In this document: one piece after another, positions 7,095-11,013 of the stretch | How positions within the stretch are numbered: position 1 is the stretch's first letter | Layout of the letters: each line of letters begins with the position of its first letter | From: Flavobacteriales bacterium | GTDB taxonomy: Bacteria > Bacteroidota > Bacteroidia > Flavobacteriales_D > Crocinitomicaceae | Reading direction: 5' to 3' | DNA length: 11,013 nucleotides | Assembly (NCBI GenBank): GCA_009926905.1 | Contig: RFNX01000275.1 | Location: 1-11,013 of the forward strand | Made by a program: the position numbers and the translations under genes | Notes under the pieces: model-generated | Told to the model about the DNA's origin: nothing | The model's database searches: none | What the model saw: the letters and a program-made list of their open reading frames with translations, nothing else

Positions 7095-8291
7095 ATGAAA
7101 AAAGAAATTGAACTAAAGGACGACGAGTATTTCATCACGTTAAAATGTGTGTTTGGATTTGAAGAGACGTTAAAAGACGAATTGAATGAATTGGGTTATC
7201 CTGAAGTGGAAATTTTAAACCGAGCAATTCGCATTGTTGGAACTTGGAAAGATGTGTATTATTTGAACCTACACGTGCGTTGTGCCAATTCCATTTTAGT
7301 TGAAATCGATCATTTTTTCATTCAATCTGAAGAAGATTTATACAAACGCTCTTCAAAAATTGGCTGGACAAATATCTTTGATGTAAAGAAAACATTCGCT
7401 GTGAAAGGTGCCGTTTTCTCTTCGTTATTTACCAATTCGCATCATCCATTTTTGGTAGTGAAAGATGCAATTGTTGATACATTTAGAGATAAATACAACG
7501 AGCGTCCCGATGTAGAATTGAAACGACCTCACGTAGTTTTTGACTTGTACATCAAAGAAAAAGAAGTGACAATTTCTATCAATACGAGTGGTGTTCCTTT
7601 GTTTCAACGTGGCTACCGCGAGGCAATCGGTGAAGCACCTTTGAACGAAGTCGTTGCAGCAGGATTGATTCGCATGTCAGGCTGGGACAGAAAAACAACA
7701 TTCATGGACCCGTTTTGTGGTTCGGGAACTTTGTTGATGGAAGCAGCATTTTTAGCGTCGGGAATTCCTTCAAACATCGAACGTCAGCATTATGCGTTCA
7801 AGAACTTGAAAGATTTTGACCAAAAATTGTGGGATGAAATTTACGATGGAGCTTTACGCAATGTAAGAAGTTTACCTTGTAAAATCATTGGTTCAGATTT
7901 GTCAGACGAAATGGTTACTAAAACGCGCAGAAATTTGCGTTCAATGAGCTTTGGTCGATTCATTCAAACGAGTGTGTTGCCTTTCGAAGAAGTGAAACGT
8001 CCAGACGATGAGAAAGTGTTTATCGTGACAAATCCACCGTATGGCGAGCGTTTGGAAGCAAATGTGGCAGAATTGTACGACGGAATTGGCAATTGGTTGA
8101 AACACGAAATGACAAATTGCGAAGCGTGGATTATCACATCGAGCGAAGAAGGTTTGAAATCAATTGGCTTGAAACCATCCAAAAAACACAAAGTTTTCAA
8201 TGGCGATTTGGAATGCAGTTTCCGTTCGTTTGTTACGTATGAAGGAAGCAAAAAGAACAAAGGAGAAAACGTTGAAGAAATGGATGTTTGA
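7095..8291 (+). CDS. THUMP-domain class I RNA methyltransferase (RlmL-type, 23S rRNA guanine-N2)
   Basis: The 398-residue product has the architecture of the COG0116 family, whose best-known member, RlmL, makes N2-methylguanosine in 23S rRNA using S-adenosylmethionine. An N-terminal ferredoxin-like plus THUMP RNA-binding region covers about 10-165. The linker holds the conserved LFQRGYR (169-175). The Rossmann methyltransferase domain (about 185-385) carries DPFCGSGTLLMEAA (205-218) for SAM binding, an acidic residue D268 after a strand (IIGSD), and the catalytic NPPYGERL (313-320), the NPPY motif of N-methyltransferases. The length fits the stand-alone enzyme, not the fused RlmKL. The start is the ATG preceded by an A-rich leader; there is no Shine-Dalgarno sequence. 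The exact target nucleotide in this organism is inferred, so no symbol is given. The tail after about 385 is a short charged extension. Confidence 0.92.
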   Translation: MKKEIELKDDEYFITLKCVFGFEETLKDELNELGYPEVEILNRAIRIVGTWKDVYYLNLHVRCANSILVEIDHFFIQSEEDLYKRSSKIGWTNIFDVKKTFAVKGAVFSSLFTNSHHPFLVVKDAIVDTFRDKYNERPDVELKRPHVVFDLYIKEKEVTISINTSGVPLFQRGYREAIGEAPLNEVVAAGLIRMSGWDRKTTFMDPFCGSGTLLMEAAFLASGIPSNIERQHYAFKNLKDFDQKLWDEIYDGALRNVRSLPCKIIGSDLSDEMVTKTRRNLRSMSFGRFIQTSVLPFEEVKRPDDEKVFIVTNPPYGERLEANVAELYDGIGNWLKHEMTNCEAWIITSSEEGLKSIGLKPSKKHKVFNGDLECSFRSFVTYEGSKKNKGENVEEMDV

Positions 8292-8369
8292 TTCTTGATG
8301 TTTGATGTTGGATAATCGATTTTAATCGAAAGCTTCTTTATTTTAAATACCGTTTAATTAGAATTATAA

Positions 8370-8390
8370 CGAAAACGCGAAGTGTTTTCG
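8370..8390. repeat. Hairpin CGAAAAC / GTTTTCG
   Basis: A 7-bp perfect inverted repeat with a 7-nt loop (GCGAAGT) lies 79 nt after the methyltransferase stop codon. No T-run follows on the plus strand, so it is a poor intrinsic terminator; it could protect an mRNA 3' end or be part of a dispersed repeat. Confidence 0.45.
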
Positions 8391-8463
8391 CAAACGTATC
8401 ATCACAGAGTCATTCCGAACCGCAGGAAGGAAACTTTATTTTTAAATGTTTGATTTATAGATA

Positions 8464-8545
8464 ATTAAAAATTAAAAATTAAACATTAAACATTAAACAT
8501 TTTTCATTCTCATTCTACATTCTAAATTTTACATTCTACATTAAA
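8464..8545. repeat. 7-nt periodic A/T-rich array
   Basis: The unit ATTAAAA occurs twice (8464-8477), then ATTAAAC three times (8478-8498). After a short junction come CATTCTA-type 7-mers (8511-8545). The whole tract keeps a 7-nt period. It resembles simple-sequence tracts often found between genes in this phylum and has no visible coding function. Confidence 0.7.
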
Positions 8546-8549
8546 TTAA

Positions 8550-8670
8550 GGGCGTTCCCCTGACTATATTTCGTCGTTCCTCCTCAATTTGTCACGGTCG
8601 GGCTTTTCGTTCCACTATTTTTTCGTGCCTCAAAAATGAGTTCCTCTGCAATCCCTAACGCGGTTTTTTT
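8550..8670 (+). repeat. Structured intergenic element ending in a T-run
   Basis: The element begins GGGCGTTCCCC (8550-8560) and ends CAATCCCTAACGC (8649-8661), then GG and seven T (8664-8670). The ends can pair: GCGTT (8552-8556) with AACGC (8657-8661). Inside are two hairpins. TGAC (8561-8564) pairs with GTCA (8591-8594), extended by two G-C pairs across a C-C mismatch. ATTTTT (8617-8622) pairs with AAAAAT (8632-8637) around a 9-nt loop. The three helices would make a three-way junction. From memory, sequences with these same conserved ends (GGGCGTTCCC, GGTCGGGCTTT, CAATCCCTAACGC) recur in many Bacteroidota genomes around variable hairpins, so I class it as a dispersed repeat; a structured RNA or a terminator is possible. 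Confidence 0.5.
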
Positions 8671-8683
8671 AGTTAAAAACTAA
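8669..8683. repeat. Short dyad TTAGTT-AAA-AACTAA
   Basis: This is a 6-bp inverted repeat with a 3-nt loop directly after the T-run of the structured element. On the minus strand it lies upstream of a run of seven A, not T, so it is not a terminator in that direction. It may simply be the boundary of the dispersed repeat. Confidence 0.35.
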
Positions 8684-8792
8684 CTCGCGGTGGCAAAAAG
8701 TAATTGACCATTTGTTATTTTGTTTGTCCTCGATGGATAAAAATCGCTTGCTCAAAATAAGGCAACTCGAAGAAGTCAGATTGGACAGAAAA

Positions 8793-8972
8793 TTAAACTT
8801 TAGAAGATTTACTTAATTTCCGATTTTTGAAAGGTTTGAGAACATTTGCATTTGTGGAATTTTTCTCCTTGTCTCTTCGAATAAAATCTTTTATTTCTAA
8901 CAATTCTACTGAAGTTAATTCTCTTGAATCTATTTCTAGTTCAAAGTCATTCGTTGTGTTTTTAGTTGTCAT
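8793..8972 (-). CDS. 59-aa small charged protein, partner of the GNAT-like gene
   Basis: I found this short gene by hand. It runs from ATG 8972-8970 to TAA 8795-8793. The product begins MTTKNTTNDFELEIDSREL, continues through a helical, acidic-then-basic stretch (TSVELLEIKDFIRRDKEK, about 20-37), and ends in a strongly basic tail (LKPFKNRKLSKSSKV, 45-59). It has no signal peptide or cysteine. It starts only 5 nt after the stop of the 175-aa GNAT-like gene on the same strand, which argues for cotranslation. The size and charge split recall small antitoxins or partner proteins that wrap a larger enzyme, but no known DNA-binding fold is visible, and I do not recognise a family. A chance frame cannot be excluded, though its tight placement and clean protein-like composition favour a real gene. 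Confidence 0.6.
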   Translation of the reverse strand: MTTKNTTNDFELEIDSRELTSVELLEIKDFIRRDKEKNSTNANVLKPFKNRKLSKSSKV

Positions 8973-8977
8973 ATTTT

Positions 8978-9505
8978 TTATTTAAAATATTTATTTGTCA
9001 ATAATAGGGCAGCCTTTGTGTTGATTATCATTTTGTAATTGCCAATATGAATTGCGCCAAGATTGATTTCGTAATGTTTTAAAAGTTTTGATTTTGCCAA
9101 AAATAAAACATAACCTTCACCACCACGTTGGAAAGAAAGCCTACAAGCAAAAGCAACCATATTTCCTGCTACACCTAGATAAACTTTGTTTTTACCTTTG
9201 TTAAAAGGAGCATTTTCTATTAAATGCATAACGACAAAATTTTCTTGCACTTCTAAACTAATTAAACCTTGAACAATGGTGTTGTTATTAACAATTGTCA
9301 ATTTATAAACCTCCCTAGATGGGATTTGCAATTCTTTAATCCAATCAAAGTGCCAACCTTTTAATCGCTTTATTATCTTCAAATCATCCTTGCTATTCAA
9401 TAATGATACTTCTGTTTGAAAACTATCACCAGTAATAACATTTTCAATTGAGTTTGTCAATTTATCAATAAAAAAATCTAAAGCAATTTTCGTCTCTTTT
9501 CTCAT
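8978..9505 (-). CDS. GNAT-fold-like putative acetyltransferase, possible toxin-like
   Basis: The 175-residue product looks like a divergent GNAT N-acetyltransferase. After a helical N-terminus (1-60) come alternating strands (YKLTIVNNNTIVQGLISLEV, 67-86; NFVVMHLIENAPF, 89-101). A loop-helix follows that fits the acetyl-CoA pyrophosphate site (YLGVAGNMVAFACRLSF, 109-125), then a strand EGYVLFLA (130-137) and LLKHYEINLGA (141-151). That last segment resembles the GNAT beta5-alpha4 region, where Tyr145 sits where GNAT enzymes often have a catalytic Tyr. It is cytoplasmic by appearance. A 59-aa gene follows at 5 nt. Repeats and a spacer flank the pair, and one sampled 60-nt stretch (9241-9300) is only about 28% GC, versus about 37% in a sampled stretch of the methyltransferase gene (7201-7260). 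The substrate is unknown, and the fold call is from pattern only. Confidence 0.75.
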   Translation of the reverse strand: MRKETKIALDFFIDKLTNSIENVITGDSFQTEVSLLNSKDDLKIIKRLKGWHFDWIKELQIPSREVYKLTIVNNNTIVQGLISLEVQENFVVMHLIENAPFNKGKNKVYLGVAGNMVAFACRLSFQRGGEGYVLFLAKSKLLKHYEINLGAIHIGNYKMIINTKAALLLTNKYFK

Positions 9506-9616
9506 TATAAATCTAATTTACAAAAAATTTAAAACTTCAGAACCTTATTTCAAATTGATTTTGAGGAAAGTTTAATTGAGTCATTTTATATTCGAAATTC
9601 AGACTTCGGACTTCGA

Positions 9617-9652
9617 GAGCCTCAGTCCTCGAGCCTCAGTCTCGAGCCTCAG
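9617..9652. repeat. Three copies of GAGCCTCAG
   Basis: GAGCCTCAGT occurs at 9617-9626 and 9631-9640, and GAGCCTCAG at 9644-9652. The copies are separated by TCCTC- and CTC-type linkers that give short CTCGAG palindromes. It is a small local tandem duplication in the spacer upstream of the GNAT-like gene. Confidence 0.7.
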
Positions 9653-9704
9653 AAATTGATAATTTTGCTAAAGAAATAGATTGCGCAGAGCGCTTCCAAA
9701 AACT

Positions 9705-9772
9705 CGTTCGCAATTCGCAATTAAAAATTCGCAATTACTACGTTCGCAATTCGCAATTTTTAATTCGCAATT
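9705..9772. repeat. Tandem TTCGCAATT repeats, six copies
   Basis: TTCGCAATT starts at 9707, 9714, 9728, 9743, 9750 and 9764. An 18-bp larger unit, CGTTCGCAATTCGCAATT, is repeated exactly at 9705-9722 and 9741-9758. TTAAAAATT and TTTTTAATT between copies make partial inverted symmetry. The tract runs into the last codon and stop of the T9SS cargo gene. Confidence 0.85.
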
Positions 9773-10994
9773 ATTTGTTTACTACCAACTTCTTCACCAA
9801 AACCTCCTTAGTCTCCAAATCAGTTACATTCACAAAATATATCCCATCTTCCACACTCAAATGAAAGCTATTCACTTCTTTTGATACATTTTGATTTTCA
9901 AAAACGAGTTTACCATGTACATCACGGACTTCGAGGTGGAGAGGACTTTCATTTTTGATACCTGAAATGGAAAAATCACCTTTGCTTGGGTTTGGATAAA
10001 CTTCTATTTTTTGCAAAGTATTTTCTGCCAAACCTACACCTCCAATAACGGTAACGTAAACATTGTGCTCCGTTTCTACCCCGTTGAAAGTTTCTTTGGC
10101 GATGTAATTTCTACTCGTTGCAGGCGAAACATAAATACCAGGACCATTGGAAATGAACTCCATATTATCCGTGTACCAATCAATATCCAAACCTGTAAGC
10201 GCAGGACCAATTAAAACACTGTCTCCGTAGTTTACAAGTGTATCATTGTAACTCCAAAAAGGAACGGCGATTTCTTCAACGGAAACGTCGTCGAAGAAAT
10301 AGTAAGCTGAAGGATAAGAATCATCCTCCATATTTAAAGTATCTGTTTCTGAATTATCTAAAAAGTTACCTAACACAATAAAGTTTTCAGAACCATTTGC
10401 TTTGTAAATACCATTGATTTTCACCCAATTTAATGTATCAGTTATAATTGGATTTCCAAATTTTCCAATTTTTGGAATTAAGCTTTCTATTGTTCCTCCC
10501 CACCCTTCAATTGTTGTGTCTGAAAATGAACTTTTAAAAGCTAATTCTATATTATTTACTGCGTATTTCCCACCAAAAGAACCACTTGCTCGATTTGTCC
10601 AGAAAACAACATGATAATAACTATCTGAAATAAGATGAGATATCAACTTCATTTGAACATATTCTCTATACGAGCTTAAACCATTTTTCATAAAACATCC
10701 AACAAAACCTTTTCCTTCATGTGCTTCTTGATAATTAAAACCACCTTGATATGGTACTGAAAATAAAGGTGTTGTAGAACATAAATTAAAATACTCTGCA
10801 TCATTTTGTGGAGGAGAAGAACAACCAGATGCATACCATAATTTACCTGGACCATCAGGGCAATTACTATACAACTCAAAACTTGGATTATACACCAAGT
10901 TTTGAGATTTTGCCATAAAAGAAATAAATAGAATCAGGTACAAAAAAATACAATTAATATGATATCTTAATGGTATAATACTATTTTCTAACAA
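9771..10994 (-). CDS. Secreted protein with T9SS type A C-terminal sorting domain; 5' end uncertain
   Basis: The product (407 aa from a TTG at 10994) has a hydrophobic signal core (about 14-26, then AKSQ before the mature end near 31). The body starts NLVYNPSFELYSNCPDGPGK (32-51), as in Bacteroidota secreted proteins with an N-terminal carbohydrate-binding-like jelly-roll, and that domain closes with YYFFDDVSVEE (231-241). An Ig-like module follows (about 245-316). The final part (about 328-407) is a type A sorting domain: VYPNPSKGDF (332-341), a DVHGKLV strand (358-364), DGIYFVNV (383-390) and a basic end KKLVVNK. Such proteins cross the outer membrane by the type IX system and are anchored or released. 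No in-frame ATG precedes the signal; the first ATG (Met27) would delete it. The frame stays open upstream to the window edge, so the gene may start outside. The ligand is unknown. Confidence 0.85.
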   Translation of the reverse strand: MLENSIIPLRYHINCIFLYLILFISFMAKSQNLVYNPSFELYSNCPDGPGKLWYASGCSSPPQNDAEYFNLCSTTPLFSVPYQGGFNYQEAHEGKGFVGCFMKNGLSSYREYVQMKLISHLISDSYYHVVFWTNRASGSFGGKYAVNNIELAFKSSFSDTTIEGWGGTIESLIPKIGKFGNPIITDTLNWVKINGIYKANGSENFIVLGNFLDNSETDTLNMEDDSYPSAYYFFDDVSVEEIAVPFWSYNDTLVNYGDSVLIGPALTGLDIDWYTDNMEFISNGPGIYVSPATSRNYIAKETFNGVETEHNVYVTVIGGVGLAENTLQKIEVYPNPSKGDFSISGIKNESPLHLEVRDVHGKLVFENQNVSKEVNSFHLSVEDGIYFVNVTDLETKEVLVKKLVVNK

Positions 10995-11013
10995 CCAATT
11001 TTTTAACAGTAGT

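Larger units (their letters stand above)
8292..8792. other. Convergent spacer with hairpins and repeats, no clear gene
   Basis: This 501-nt region lies between the 3' ends of the methyltransferase gene and the small-protein gene. In order it holds a weak inverted repeat (8316-8329), a 7-bp-stem hairpin (8370-8390), a short TTCC/GGAA dyad repeat (8410-8436), a 7-nt periodic A/T array (8464-8545), a structured element with a T-run (8550-8670), a 6-bp dyad (8669-8683) and about 100 nt without features. A 27-codon plus-strand frame starts at the ATG 8733-8735 and is open upstream, but it has no recognisable protein signature; it may be a remnant or chance. Confidence 0.7.

Noticed and set aside
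8316..8329. Intrinsic terminator for the RNA methyltransferase gene
   Set aside because: The inverted repeat TCGATT/AATCGA has almost no loop, and the following sequence is only loosely T-rich, so it is too weak to call.
8550..8661. Integron attC-like site, because of GGGCGTT and TAACGC at the ends
   Set aside because: attC sites have the AAC-type box first and the GTT-type box last; here the order is reversed, and no integrase or cassette is present.
8733..8816. 27-codon plus-strand frame starting ATGGATAAAAATCGC
   Set aside because: It is too short, overlaps the 59-aa gene on the other strand, and has no recognisable feature; kept only as a possible remnant.
9681..9884. Plus-strand open frame of 67 codons
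   Set aside because: Its first half translates the TTCGCAATT repeats and its second half is antisense to the T9SS sorting domain; the composition is not protein-like.

Overview
The window looks like a chromosomal segment from a Bacteroidota member, probably order Flavobacteriales (possibly Crocinitomicaceae/Fluviicola-like; the family is a guess). Supporting signs are low GC by eye, a T9SS type A C-terminal sorting domain, a DUF4249-type lipoprotein, TAnnTTTG promoter boxes with no clear Shine-Dalgarno sequences, and A/T-rich repetitive intergenic DNA of a kind common in this phylum.

Layout. At the left edge, on the minus strand, glutamyl-tRNA synthetase (gltX) overlaps by 11 nt the start of a dihydroneopterin aldolase gene (folB) that runs off the window. 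A 439-nt repeat-rich spacer (1745-2183) follows, holding a 60-bp direct repeat and an 18-bp perfect palindrome. A small coiled-coil protein gene (2184-2564, plus) then converges, with 12 nt to spare, on a minus-strand pair: a two-domain VOC/glyoxalase-like protein followed 3 nt later by a DUF4249-like outer-membrane lipoprotein. Upstream of these lies a large patatin-type phospholipase fused to a POTRA plus beta-barrel (4683-7037, minus). It is divergent from a THUMP-domain RNA methyltransferase of the RlmL type (7095-8291, plus).

The right third is more accessory in character. A 501-nt convergent spacer (8292-8792) holds hairpins, a 7-nt periodic A/T array and a roughly 110-nt structured element with complementary ends and a T-run. 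It is followed by a two-gene minus-strand unit: a 175-aa GNAT-fold-like protein and, 5 nt downstream, a 59-aa charged small protein not previously called because of its size. This pair is the best candidate in the window for an undescribed system, possibly toxin-antitoxin-like, though that is inference. A further repeat-rich spacer (9506-9770) separates it from a secreted, T9SS-sorted protein whose true start may lie beyond the right edge.

The genes do not form one pathway. Translation and cofactor genes (gltX, folB, rRNA methyltransferase) sit among envelope proteins (lipoprotein, patatin-barrel, T9SS cargo) and the GNAT-like pair. Three minus-strand genes (gltX, VOC, patatin) share a TAnnTTTG box 13-15 nt before the start codon, if a TTG start is accepted for the patatin gene.
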